A DNA stretch of 64,000 nt from Epichloe hybrida (Eukaryota; Ascomycota; Sordariomycetes; Hypocreales; Clavicipitaceae): the NCBI GenBank assembly GCA_019022495.1, contig JAFEKR010000001.1, positions 1,550,001 to 1,614,000 of the forward strand. Reading direction: 5' to 3'. The translations under genes were made by a program, and so were the position numbers. The notes beneath the pieces were generated by a model. The model was not told the DNA's origin. It did not search any database and worked only from the letters and a program-made list of their open reading frames with translations. Below, in pieces: positions 1 through 10,882 of the stretch; positions within the stretch are counted from its first letter, which is position 1; every line of letters starts with the position of its first letter.

Positions 1-2313
1 AGTGATACGGTTCTCGGGGCGGCCACATCAAAGAGGCAAATGTTACGTAAAACCGAGACAGATTCCGTCACAGCCTGGATTTGTGAAGACGGAGGGCGTT
101 GTCTGGAGTCAGTGGCTGCATTGCATGCACCTGCTCTGTTGTTTATTGTATAATTATAGGGGGGTGTGTACGAGAAAACCTTCAAGGGGATATTTGCATG
201 TGGCACAAGATCCGGCGACCACGGGAAATCGAGATTATGCGAGATTGGCAAGTAGGATCCGGGCTCGGATAATGCCATCAATTATGATGCGACGAGATGG
301 AGAAATTGCGCTGTTAGCCCATGGTGCCATCGGTCATGGCGATGTCGACATCGCGTTAGTGCCCAAGTTTAAGAAGGAAAAAAAAAAATTGCTTTCGTTC
401 TGACAGCGGGATCAACGTCGGATGCCGAGTGAGGATGGGTGCATACAGTGCGTACGCAGATGAGTCAACACCGTATGCTTGGAAAGCTGGAAGGAACAGT
501 CAGCCCAATGCGTGTTTGCTTCCTGCCCAGCCGGATGGGATGGATGGAGAAAACAACTCTTGAGGTCTCTCACATTGCAGAGAGTTGACACATCAGCAAC
601 CCTCACCCGCACCACCTTGTCAGTTGGGTGCCACCACATCTCAATCTCACGTTTCTACGAACACTCTTCTGAACGAAATCGCAGCTTGGTCTTGGGAGGC
701 AATTACACAGTGAACAGCTTGCCTCTTGGAGAAATCATGGCAAGATGAAACGATTAGAATGACAGCCATGCTAGGCCCAGTTGAGGGGTAGACTAATACC
801 TAGGCACTTTGGTAGATCATGGTCCTTGGTCAGGGACCAACCAAATTACACCCAGAGCCCAAAAAAGCAGTACATGTATTAATATGTAGTTGCCCAGATG
901 AAACAAGATGATTGTGGCTGTTCGGACCAGCCGCCTGAGGCCTGCTGCTGCCTGCACCTTGAGTCCTGCACCATCAACCACACCGCTGATTTTGGGAACA
1001 GCCAAAGCGATCACAGGTTGGACCTCATGTGACCACTTTGCAGGTTGGTCACTTTTTCAAGAAGGACAGTTGAGGTGCGTCAACCGGCGCAGATGGTATT
1101 CGGAGGGGACATGAACACGGACGGATGATCGACATCTTTAGCCTCTTCCCTACGGATCCGTACTGTTTCGGCAACTACGAGGGGTTCAACTCAAGCGATA
1201 AGCTGTTGATGGGGGGGGGGCAGTTTGGTTGGGCCTAGCGGCAATTCACTGCACTGGCGCCAATTCGCATCATGTGCCCTATTGGTCGTGATACAACCGT
1301 TGGACTTCACATATTGCATGCTGAGGTGTTGATCAACAAGTGCGGATTACATATGGAAGCACCACTGTGCAAGTCCAGGTTTGCATTTGTCTTTCTGACG
1401 CCAAGGATCGACAGGCATGAGGAATGTCGTTTCCCAGGTCCCTGGCCCCTTCCCCCTCCCTTGGATATCTCGCCGCATCTGAGGAAAAGCTGATGATGGA
1501 CCCACGGCCCCGTTCATTTGTTGGCTTATGTGCGGAGTATCTCCTTGAGCGTGCTAAGGCTTGTGGAGTCACATTAACCAGGGTCTGTATGTATCTCTAG
1601 TTTACGTTTATCTAATTAGATACATACAGCCCCCTAGTTAACGTGACTCCACAAGCCTAAGCACGCTCAAGGAGATGTACGGATTATGCACTCCGTACTA
1701 CAAGGGCAACGTGGTGGCGGGTCCCAGTTATCAACATAAATTTGGCTGATGCCCTTCACACTCTCTGCACGCTTCCTTCTATTCTAGCTGGGGTTCATAT
1801 TAAATCTGAGCGTACATACAGTCATTGTCGACTGCGGAGCCACGCTTTTACATGATCTGCAAGGACACGACTGCTACTTTAATAATTTTTTTTTTTTTTG
1901 GCCATTACTGTTGTCTTTACAAGTCCTGTACTAGGAGAAGGCGGGCTTCTGTCAACTCCTCTTCTAAGTTTTTCCTTTGAACTGTTGGTCTCTTACTTGT
2001 CACTTGGAAGGAAGGGCGGATCATCGGGACAGGAACGTGCAATAGCTGTACCTATCCTTTTATCAGAAACACACAATTCTTCTCTTGTGTGGCACTCTAT
2101 TGAGTTGTCAACCCCTTCCGCTGTACTTCGATTCAACGGTCTAGACATCCAGAACCGCCCACCCATTCCAGATCACTTTTGCGCTCACGCAGATTCCAAG
2201 CTCAATAATTGCAGAAGCTCGATCAAGCAAGCTAATCAAGGCCCCTTCGAATTCAACAACGGGTTGATCCCAGCTTTTCTTCGCCTCGAGGAAAATTCGA
2301 CGCTCCCTCGAAA
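1..2313. other. No convincing gene; intergenic with a hairpin repeat
   Basis: I see no reading frame here with recognisable domains or sensible splicing. The longest open frame (2-403, +) is low-complexity and ends in a lysine-rich tail made by an A-tract. The stretch holds poly-G and poly-T tracts (about 1211-1220 and 1886-1900), a palindrome around 1151-1162 and a large hairpin at 1540-1675. The last few hundred bases before 2314 presumably contain the promoter and 5' leader of the choline sulfatase gene. Confidence 0.6.
1540..1675. repeat. Long inverted repeat (hairpin), about 57-bp arms
   Basis: The left arm at 1540-1596 and the right arm at 1618-1675 are near-perfect reverse complements with a loop of about 21 bases. 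The arms begin with TCTCCTTGAGCGTGCT and share a core around GGCTTGTGGAGTCAC. The few mismatches are mostly transitions, plus a small indel near the loop. The transcript would fold into a very stable stem. It could be a miniature inverted-repeat or fold-back element, or a remnant of a head-to-head duplication. I could not identify a target-site duplication. Confidence 0.8.
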
Positions 2314-4212
2314 ATGGCACCCGATATCAACACTCTGCAAACTTCTGCCCCTGCTGGCGTCGTCAAGAAGAATGAAGAGAAACCCAACATCATCTACATC
2401 ATGGCTGACCAACTGGCTGCTCCTCAACTCAAGATGTATAACCCGGAATCTCAAATCAAGACGCCGAATTTGGACCGTTTGGCTGCCAGCTCTGTTCAGT
2501 TCGATTCTGCTTATTGCCCATCTCCATTATGCGCGCCCTCCCGAATGAGTATGATCACAGGCCTTCTGCCAATGAAGATTGGCGCGTATGACAATGCTTC
2601 GCAAATCAGTTCCGAGATACCAACGTATGCCCATTATCTCCGTTCCAAGGGCTACCACACCGCGTTGGCAGGTAAGATGCACTTCGTCGGGGACCAATTA
2701 CATGGTTATGAACAGCGTCTCACGAGCGACATTTATCCCGGTGACTTCGGCTGGGCTGTCAACTGGGACGAGCCCGGCACACGCCTTGAATGGTATCACA
2801 ATGCCAGCTCTATCCTTCAAGCGGGACCGTGTGGCCGCAGCAATCAGTTGGACTATGACGAAGAGGTCATGTACCGCAGTGTGCAGTACTTGTGGGACCA
2901 TGTTCGAGAAGGTCCTGAGAAGCGTCCCTTTGCCCTGACGGTAAGTCAGTGAGACCTGATGACGATTGCTGCTGAAATGATTCAAATTAGGGTCATTCTC
3001 CCGAATGCCGATCTTACATGGCACACGGTCATGGAGAGAGACCTCAGCGCGCGAGCAATTATGAACAAGATGAGTCTGGGCCAGCAAGATTTCGCTAACG
3101 ATTTCTTTTCATTCTTCCTTCACAGGTATCTCTCACTCATCCTCATGACCCGTACACCATCACGAAAAAATACTGGAATCGCTATCAAGACGTGGACATC
3201 GCATTGCCCAAAGTCCGAATTCCCAAGGAAGAATTGGATAGTCACAGCAAGCGGTTGATGAAAGTTTGCGATCTTTGGGACCAGGGGTTTTCAGACGAGC
3301 AAATCAAGCGGGCCAAACGTGCTTATTACGGCTCCGTAAGCTATGTGGACGATTGCATTGGGAAACTACTGGAGACATTGGAGGATGCTGGTCTAGCCGA
3401 AAACACCATTGTCATTTTCAGTGGCGACCACGGTGATATGCTCGGGGAGCGAGGTCTCTGGTACAAAATGAGCTATTTCGAATCATCCGTTCGAGTTCCA
3501 CTGTTGATCAACTACCCCAAATGGTTCCAACCGCATCGCGTCAGTCAGAATGTGTCCACTCTGGACCTAGTCCCTACCATTTGCGATCTCATTGGCACCA
3601 AGCCTGCACCCTGCCTTCCTATGGATGGCCAGAGCATGATGCCTCATCTACAGAACAAGGAAGGGCATGACACTGTGTTCGCGGAATACACAGGGGAGGG
3701 AACTGTGCGTCCTATGATGATGATCAAACGCGGGCCTTGGAAGTACATCACCTGCCCTGCAGACGAACCCCAACTTTACAACTTGGAGAAGGACCCTCAT
3801 GAATTGAACAATTTGGCGCGTTTCGTCAAGTCTCCATCACAAAGCCCCGAAGATGAGACTGCCAAGGCACTTTTTGACAAGTTTGAAGCCGAAGCAAAAG
3901 CCAGATGGGATTTTGACGCCATCACAGCACAGGTCCTACAATCTCAGCGCAGTCGTCGTGTTGTTTGGGATGCTCTCAAAGAAGGGGCTTTCACAAGCTG
4001 GGACTTTGACCCTGTTGATGATGGCCGAATGAAGTAAGTGTTGACTTGGGCGACGAATCGATGAGTCGATGCAGTGCCGATCAAGATTCTAACCTCTTGG
4101 CAGGTACATTCGTTCCACCATCCCACTAGACGCCCTGGAACGCCGTGCTCGATTCCCACCTGTGGATAGCAAAGGCTACGAATCCAAAGCCGTCAGTTCG
4201 ACGCGTGTTTGA
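2314..4212 (+). CDS. Choline sulfatase (sulfatase family, three exons)
   Basis: This enzyme hydrolyses choline-O-sulfate to choline and sulfate, letting fungi mobilise stored or environmental sulfate ester. Exons are 2314-2940, 3126-4033 and 4104-4212, separated by GTAAGT-started introns that keep the frame and give 547 residues. Evidence: the N-terminal sulfatase fold with an Asp-Gln pair after the first strand (near residues 32-33); the sulfatase signature C73-A-P-S-R77, whose cysteine is converted to formylglycine in this family; a THPHDPY motif at the exon 1/2 join; and the metal-ligand segment SGDHGDM (Asp310-His311). The C-terminal region (FxSWDFDP and a terminal Arg-rich stretch) resembles that of choline sulfatases. 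No signal peptide is seen, so it is probably cytosolic. The start is the first ATG of the open frame, 23 residues before the PNIIYIM strand. Sulfur-limitation control is expected from the family but not shown. All key residues look intact. Confidence 0.93.
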
Positions 4213-5148
4213 GTCAACGGACCAAGAAGAAAAGTTTTAGCAGACTAACGGGCTACATTTCGAATATGTAAACGATATGTCATTTAAGTATCTGTAACTG
4301 AGCATCGAATGAGATTGAGGGATCGCGTATACTTATCACAATCTAGGTTTTGTACATCAGGCGCTGTGTTGTGATAGAGTTCTGCTGCAAGTCGGATACA
4401 AAGCGAGTGATACTGTTGGAACAAGACAAGCATGAGATCAATCGCGTTGCGCGGCTTCAATTGAGGGCCCGCCAGCGTGGCCCCTTGTCACGTGACCTCC
4501 GCACAGCCCTTCGATATCTGTGGCGCACGGAATGCCCTCTCTTTCTAGCCACCATTTCCTTCCTTTCCTTCGATAGCTCAGAATAGAATCACGATAATTA
4601 CTATTGTTTGATCTCACCCATTTTATCCTGCTAACAGGTATCATGTGATACCAACAGATATCCAGTCGCGAAATGTTGTGATTTGTATGGGCATCCAGAA
4701 ATTGATTGTTCAGGTTATAAAATATTCGACACCTTGAGTAAAGATTAAGACTTGTCTTCAAACGCGGACTTACTCAATTGACCTTTTACCTATCATGTGG
4801 AAACTACCTATATAGGATTATTTAGGGCTAGCCTTGCTTCCTAGCTACAAAATAGCTAGTATTAGGGTTATATATAAAAAAAATTGACGATTTTCTGCAA
4901 CGTTCTTTGTTGTGGAGAGAGACAGCGACGGAATTTATGTAAAGGCCTTGCCAGGGCCGCCTTGCCTCCTCGTCTTCCCCCCCCCCCCTCTTCTTCCGCC
5001 AACGTGTCCAGCAACCCGTCAAGTCCTTCACCAAACAAAATTCACGTTTGTATTCGCATTCTTCGTGCGTTGACTCACAAACTCGGTCTCATACATACAA
5101 ACCACCGAACGGACTGACCCTTGATAGAACGTGACGCCAAGCTTTGTC
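4213..5148. other. Intergenic: choline sulfatase 3' region and MED8 promoter
   Basis: No gene seen. It contains a perfect GTCACGTGAC palindrome at 4487-4496 and an AT-rich stretch at about 4620-4880. A C-tract and CT-rich segment lie around 4975-5000, within about 170 bases of the MED8 start; such pyrimidine-rich tracts are common in fungal promoters and leaders. Confidence 0.6.
4487..4496. promoter_or_regulatory. GTCACGTGAC E-box palindrome upstream of MED8
   Basis: A perfect 10-bp palindrome with a CACGTG core lies about 650 bases upstream of the MED8 start. This core is the classic site of bHLH factors such as Cbf1. A similar site precedes APC11. Function is inferred only from the motif. 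Confidence 0.35.
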
Positions 5149-6013
5149 ATGGCGACGCTTGGTCTCGACGATGATGAGCACAAGTCAGTCGAGCACACTG
5201 TCGCGCGACTGGCTCAGCTATCCAGCAGCATTCAAAGCCTGAAAATGGACATTTTGAAAAGCAATCCTCTACCCCATCCGTGTGTTGCGCACCCCGAAAC
5301 CCCCCCCCCAACCCCCAGAAGAAGAAGAAAACGCACGAGGAACTAAGCTAACGACTTCCACGGCCAGCTCGTCTCTCCAAGCGTCTGCTCAAATCCTCCA
5401 GCGCAACCTCCAATCCGTTCTTGAAAGCCTCAACGACAACTCGGACCTCTTCACCCGCATAGCGATCCGCCCGTCGACGAATTATCCTGGTCGTGCGCAG
5501 GAGAACATTCTGACGCAGCTGCTTCGCAAGAAGTTGGAGCCGGACCTCGAGGAGTTGGTTCTGGAGGGACGCGAGACGGCACGACTGGCTACGCCGGAGG
5601 GCATAGCGCAACTACAAGCTATATGGGATGCGTTGCGGAAATGGACACAAGGACGGATTGCGGAGTACGTGAGAGATGAGGCGGGGGATGTGTATACGAA
5701 GGAGGAGCGGGAAAACGGCGTGGAAAATGTGCGGACGGGCCTGAAGAGGGCGCTGCATGAGGAGAGTGATGATGATGAGGAGGAGGAGGAGGAGAGGGGG
5801 GGCGAGGGCGATAACAGTGATGAGGAGGATGGCGAGAAGGACGGGAAAAGGGCGAATACGGGTCCCGAGCCGGAGACACTGTTGTGGTTCGCGGCCAGGG
5901 GCGACTTTGAGGTGCCGCGCAATGTTGAATACGAGCGCAGAGTAGGCGTCAAGAAGGGCTTGGAAGGGGTAAATATACCGCCTGAGGGGATGGGTCGAGC
6001 GACTTCGTCGTAG
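5149..6013 (+). CDS. Mediator of RNA polymerase II transcription subunit 8 (two exons)
   Basis: Med8 is a head-module subunit of the nuclear Mediator complex, which links activators to RNA polymerase II. Exon 1 (5149-5279) encodes MATLGLDDDE followed by a helical region with RLAQLSSSIQSLKMDIL. An 88-bp intron (5280-5367) has a GTGTGT donor, a CTAAC branch site and a CCAG acceptor. Exon 2 (5368-6013) resumes in frame with SSLQASAQILQRNL and the PGRAQENILTQLLRKKLEP segment typical of fungal Med8. The protein is 258 residues. An acidic Asp/Glu run from a GAT/GAG repeat lies near residues 175-205, followed by a short C-terminal segment. The intron is needed: without it the frame breaks at a poly-C tract. 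Identification rests on remembered family motifs and length. Confidence 0.85.
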
Positions 6014-6609
6014 GAGGGGTTTCACTCGTCGGTGGCGATCTGGTTGGGAGATGGGGGGACACAAGATGATTCTTACGACTTACATGACATGAATGACGGC
6101 GTGTTATAGGAGACAGGAGACAGGACTGTCCCGAGGGGGGGGGGGGGGGCACTCGATTGAGATGTATAGTGTCTGGTCAATTATGACACGGTGGTTGAAA
6201 TTGGGGCTTTACATACGCTCAGGATGCGTAATTGGAGGATAGCGTGGCCTCGTCCGGAATAAAGCACTGCAAGATACCCTTACGGAACGACTTCAATAAG
6301 ATAAAAAAAAAAAAAAACACATGTACATCTTGGGTGGCCTCACCTATCAAAAAGAACCCGGGACCTGGCTTGTTTTGTAAAGCACCAGACGGGACCAAAA
6401 GTTAGCATCAAACATGATATGCCTGATTCTACTCAGCCGAGTATGTCATGGCTAGCAGTCAAATTTGTCTTGAACAATTAGGTACAATATGGCATACTGC
6501 ACGCGGTGTAAAATTACCAAGGCTATTTATTCATGAGAGATCATGTCGTGGCGAGCGAACGGCGTCGTCATCGCCGCTGCTGTTTGTTTACACAAGAATA
6601 CACCGCAGC
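6014..6609. other. Intergenic between convergent MED8 and membrane-protein genes
   Basis: No gene seen. It contains a G-tract near 6136-6149 and an A-tract near 6302-6316. It presumably holds the 3' ends of both flanking genes, which are transcribed towards each other. Confidence 0.6.
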
Positions 6610-7716
6610 TCACGGCCTCAAGTTCTCCTCTTCGTCGTGAGCCCCTCCCGTCGGTGGATGAAATACGTACATGGGGAATTCCAAAAAAACAGTTCTTTTC
6701 AAGAAAACGGGCATCTTCTCGTACAGCTGTGGTGGGAACGGGATCAAGATGCTCGTACGATCCAGCCACTGCTTGTATGCCTGCCAGTTATTGTCCTTTT
6801 CATAACGCGCCTTGGCCTTTGGCCGCTCCGAAAGAGGCAGCCCAGAGACAAACATTAGGAGAACAGTAAGGAGGATTGGGCCCAGAATTGTTGCATAAAG
6901 AGCCTTGTACGCCTGGCCTTGAACATGGCCATCTGCCGCTGATGAAACCGCAATCATGAAAATTGCTTAATATAAAAAAGTCAAGTTAGTATTGAGCTTC
7001 TCGTGTGTAGAGGGCAGCCAAAGAAATGAAAATGAATGAAAAACTTTACAAAATTGAATGATGATTTCCCCAAAATAATTGGGGTGTCGCGACACGGCAA
7101 AGAAGCCCTTGTCACAGACGGCGGACTTGTCGTTGTTTTGCCGAAAATTGTATTTCTGCACATCGCTCACGCTTTCCATGATGAAGCCGATGGCGAAGAG
7201 CACGATGCCGGCAATGTCGCGGCCGGTCCCGAAATCATGCTGCCTGTATTGCGTAACGTTGGGGGAATTCAGAATGGTGACGGGTAGGGATACGGTCCAA
7301 ACCCAGATCATCTGGAAGATCCAGAAGCCGAGAAAGGAGAAGAAGTTGTTGCGTTTGTCGTCGAAGCGGTCGTCGGACCCGGTGCGGAGGATGCGGAAGA
7401 AGAGGAAGCCGGAGAGGCGGGTGGCCCAGACGATGAGGAAGAGAGAGGCGACTAGTTGGCGGGCATGGTGGTGGCCGGACAGGGCGAGAGTGATGATGGC
7501 GAGGACTGCGAAGTTGCTTCCGCCTGCGAGGTCTGTTGTGATTTTGTTTAGGATGGGAAACCCGTGGCAAGTTGGGACGGGGACATTCTTTGACATACCC
7601 GTGAGTTTATCGAATTTAAAGGTGAATGCGATTGAGAAGAAGAACAGTTGATATGCGACGGTGACAATGGCTGTTATGGCGACGTAATAATCGTCTAGGA
7701 CGTGTACGACAGCCAT
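6610..7716 (-). CDS. DUF1295 / steroid 5-alpha-reductase-like multi-pass membrane protein
   Basis: The protein has 340 residues in two exons (7716-7050 and 6965-6610 on the minus strand). The 84-bp intron has a GTAAAG donor, an ACTAAC branch and a TTAAG acceptor. It has several hydrophobic spans from the N-terminus (residues about 12-32, 65-80, 87-107, 130-150) and further spans after the splice. The motif SRHPNYFGE at residues 209-217 is the hallmark of the C-terminal catalytic-type domain shared by DUF1295 proteins, steroid 5-alpha reductases and isoprenylcysteine methyltransferases. The C-terminal RYEKDNNWQAYKQWLDRTS segment is also typical of DUF1295. It is likely an endoplasmic-reticulum enzyme acting on a lipid or sterol. 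The substrate cannot be told from sequence, and most DUF1295 fungal proteins are uncharacterised. The first ATG of the frame sits directly before the first membrane segment. Confidence 0.85.
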
Positions 7717-8892
7717 GGTTGGTGGTCTAAATTGGAGTTGATTCCGATGGGTTTGACGCTGTTCATGACGGGCGAGAAGGGAGGAGGGGGGTCGAGGTTG
7801 TGTCGAGTTGTCGAGATTGTGTCGAGATTGAACGATGTCGTCATTGACTTTTTTTGCAAGGAGGGTCCAGTACAGTAATACGGATTAATCCGTACTCCAT
7901 CCGTAGTATGCAAGTGAAGTACTTTTGCGGCAAGGATACTTTGACAAGTACGCATAGAAAGAGGACCTTTTCGGCGGGAGAATCATATTTTTTTTTTTGA
8001 TCGGCGGGTTCTTGATTTGTTTAATTTCATTGTCATTTATATATCATCTCTTATGGCGAACTCTCTCTCTCGCGTGGCTGGGAGGCGGAGAGACTCATTT
8101 AGAAATTAGCCATCACTTGCAATTGCGAACAGCGCCATCTCGGCAGGGTCCTAACGATCGTAGTCGTCTGCTTTTTGCAATCTGTACTAATTCATACTAC
8201 GCCAATCACATCGTTGTGCAGTGTATCGTGCCTTTCGACAACTTGACTTATTAGCAGAAGCGTTGTGAGCTAAAGTGGTGGCTGAGGATAGTCACTCCGT
8301 TCCATCCACTGTCAAGCCGGCGCGCTGTGTCCGCGTAGTTTATTTATAGATTTTGGAATTTTGGTTCATAACTACATATGCACGGTATAAGTTATATGTG
8401 GATTTATATAGGGCGGCTATTTTATACCATTAGAGGCATAGAGTGAGTGCCCGCGCAAACCTAATATGTAGACTACGCAAAGCGCTTAGTTTATGCCTAG
8501 AAATAGTATAATATAAAGGTATTTAAGCCTATTATAAGTATTTGCATAGCCATAGTTAGAAAGATGTATTACAAATAGGGGGGGAAGTAGCGTTTATATT
8601 ATATGTATTTTGTATATGAATTTCTATGCAGTTGAGCTAATAAAAATGGCGAGCGCGTCCCTTATTACTTTACGCGTACTTTGCGACCGCCGAATTGCGC
8701 ACGCGCAAAGTTCGCGCGGCTTCGTCGATCACACCCATATAGCGGGGCTCGGTTTGTTTTCATCGCCTTCAGCCGCCTGGTTAACTGGTGTTGTAGACGT
8801 TTCTCAGACACCCTAGACTTGACTAAGAAAAAGAAAACAAGATTCAAACATCTCGTCATTGTGGCGGGTACTAACTAGGCAGCTTTTGAGCA
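7717..8892. other. Intergenic with a short AT-rich degenerate patch
   Basis: No gene seen. A GTCGAG/GTTGTGTCGAG-type short repeat lies about 7785-7830, a 16-bp palindrome around 7878-7893, and a poly-T run near 7988-7999. From about 8330 to 8640 the sequence becomes AT-rich with abundant TA and few CA/TG steps, like a small RIP-mutated repeat remnant. I could not assign it to a family. Confidence 0.5.
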
Positions 8893-10713
8893 ATGGTGAG
8901 TTAATCAAGTTTCTTTTCCGTTGTTCCTTTAGTCCGTACCTTCGGCCACAGGCACCTTCATTCTTCATTCTCCGCTTGCAATGTGAATTTCGGTGTGGTA
9001 CATCGGTTCAGCCACACGTACACGTTGCGGTCAACAGGATCCGTCCACGATGTCCTTGCTAACGCGAGGTCCGTAGTCTCAGCTAGACCCTCTACCGAGG
9101 GACCTCCCCTTTCGCATCATATCCAAGACAATTGGCCGCGGAGCCTATGCCTCGTGAGTCATATTACTTTACCCGTGTTCCTTGGCTCTTGCAATAAGAC
9201 GCCAGAATTCGTCCACGTGCTGTTAACTAACACCTCAATCCCAAAACAAAACGCAGCATCAAAAAGGCCATACCCCTGGACACTACCGATCCGGTATTTG
9301 CCGTCAAACTCATCCATAAGGGATACGCAGTCAAGCATGGCCGTATATCAAACAAACAACTCGCCATGGAGGTGTCTCTTCACTCCCATATTGGCCAACA
9401 CCCCAACGTTATCGAGTGGTTCGCCTCAGGCGAGGACTCAATATGGCGCTGGATAGCCATGGAGTTTGCCGAGGGTGGCGATTTGTTCGACAAAATCGAG
9501 GCTGACGTCGGCGTTCGCGAGGACATTGCTCAGCTCTACTTTGTCCAGCTTGTCAGCGGAGTGAGCTTCATGCATTCCAAGGGCGTGGCTCACAGGGACC
9601 TGAAACCAGAAAACATCTTGCTTTCATCGGATGGAAGCCTGAAACTTGCCGACTTCGGCATGGCCACCATGTTTGAGTACAAAAGCCAAAGAAAGACGAG
9701 CTCCACGTTATGCGGAAGCCCACCGTACATTGCCCCGGAGATTCTAGCCTGCGGTAGGACAGATAAGAAAATCCCCAGTGCTGGCAAGTACTCGTCCGAC
9801 CTCGTGGACATATGGTCCTGTGGCGTCATCCTGTTTGTTCTTCTCGTGGGGAGCCATGGGACGAGCCGTCTGCGAACCACCAGAAGCATTGTCACTCTTA
9901 CGCGGCATGATGTCAGTAGACCCTCAAAAACGTTTCGGTTTCCGGCAAATACGGCAGCACCCTTGGTATACGCGGCACAATCCTCTTCTCACGCCTGATG
10001 GTAAAATTACTGATCCTATCAATCTTGCTACGCAAATGCTGGAGAACCTGCGCATCGACTTCAGCCGCCTGCCGCCTGCGTCGCAAAGGCATTTCTCATC
10101 CAGCGTCGAGGACATGGAAGTCGATACAGGACTCAATGCTGGTAGATTCTCATCAACCCAACCAGAAGTGCCTATAGTTGACAGGGACTGGGACTGGGAA
10201 CGTCCCGTCCTTCGCTCCATGCCTGCTCCGGTCTCATCACTTCCCCCTCGCTCAGCAGACGCACGCCGCATGGTCCTGGAAACACTAGCCGACGAACCTT
10301 CCATGTCACAATTCTCCCAAACTCCTGGTCCATCTATAACACTCACACAGCAAGCCCGCCGGTTCCGCGATATTTGCCCTGCAGAGTCTTTAACACGCTT
10401 CTTCTCCCACGTGCTTCCAAATCACCTGATCCAACTTCTAAGCGATGCCCTGCACCAGTTGAATGTTCCACTGGCGCCAGTAACGGCCAATCTGTATGGA
10501 AGCCCAATCGCCAACATCAAGGTCAAGACTCTGGATGGAAGACAACAGAGCTTGCATGGAGAGATCCATGTAGACAAGCAGCCGCTGCCCGATGGAAGCG
10601 AGGTCCTCGATGTTCGTTTCATCAAGATCAAGGGAGATCCCTTGGAATGGCGAAGATTTTTCAAAAAGACTGTGGTGCTGTGCAAGGATGGCGTATATGT
10701 CCCGGATGCTTAA
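8893..10713 (+). CDS. Chk1-type checkpoint kinase, reading frame broken in the catalytic domain
   Basis: This encodes a nuclear serine/threonine kinase of the DNA-damage checkpoint. Proposed exons are the ATG alone (8893-8895), 9083-9153, and 9257 onward. Both introns are GT-AG with CTAAC branch sites. Exon 2 gives the glycine loop GRGAYAS (19-25). Exon 3 gives the ATP-binding Lys42 (FAVKLIHK), HRDLKPEN with Asp139, DFG with Asp158, and GSPPYIAPE. The frame then fails near 9850: FVLLVG is followed in another frame by PWDEPSAN (from 9854), and only in a third frame by PEALSLLRGMM. The stretch of roughly 20-25 residues that Chk1 proteins have between those motifs is absent. Downstream sequence stays open to 10713, including the C-terminal regulatory domain ending in KDGVYVPDA. 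No plausible intron explains the break. It is either a pseudogene, an internally deleted allele or an assembly error. Family identity is strong. Confidence 0.85.
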
Positions 10714-10882
10714 AAGTCTTCTGTTGTCCTTGAAAAGGATGCGGAAGGAGGAACGAGGCCTGTCAGGGCAAGACGATTGGAAGTAGCTTAATAATATCGT
10801 CCCTGTAACAAATATTGACACAGCATAAATGCGATATTGGTAGAGAATAAACCCAAGAATGGCTTGGTCTAGAACCAAGTCC
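10714..10882. other. Short tail-to-tail gap between chk1 and apc11
   Basis: Only 169 bases separate the two stop codons, so the 3' untranslated regions of these convergent genes must be short or overlap. AATAAT and AATAAA-like hexamers occur here and could serve 3'-end formation for the chk1 transcript. Confidence 0.5.

Noticed and set aside
2..403. 133-residue open frame on the plus strand
   Set aside because: No domain, no credible composition, and its Lys-rich end comes from an A-tract. Nothing nearby supports a gene.
5482..6064. Ser/Pro-rich minus-strand frames across MED8
   Set aside because: They are shadows of the acidic GAG/GAT-rich part of MED8 exon 2.
7079..7651. 190-residue plus-strand frame
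   Set aside because: It is antisense to the membrane-protein gene, which has clear motifs, membrane segments and a good intron.
9848..9888. An intron explaining the chk1 frame break
   Set aside because: Any GT-AG pair here would give an intron of about 40 bases, with no branch site. It would also not supply the missing kinase segment or place PWDEPSAN in frame.
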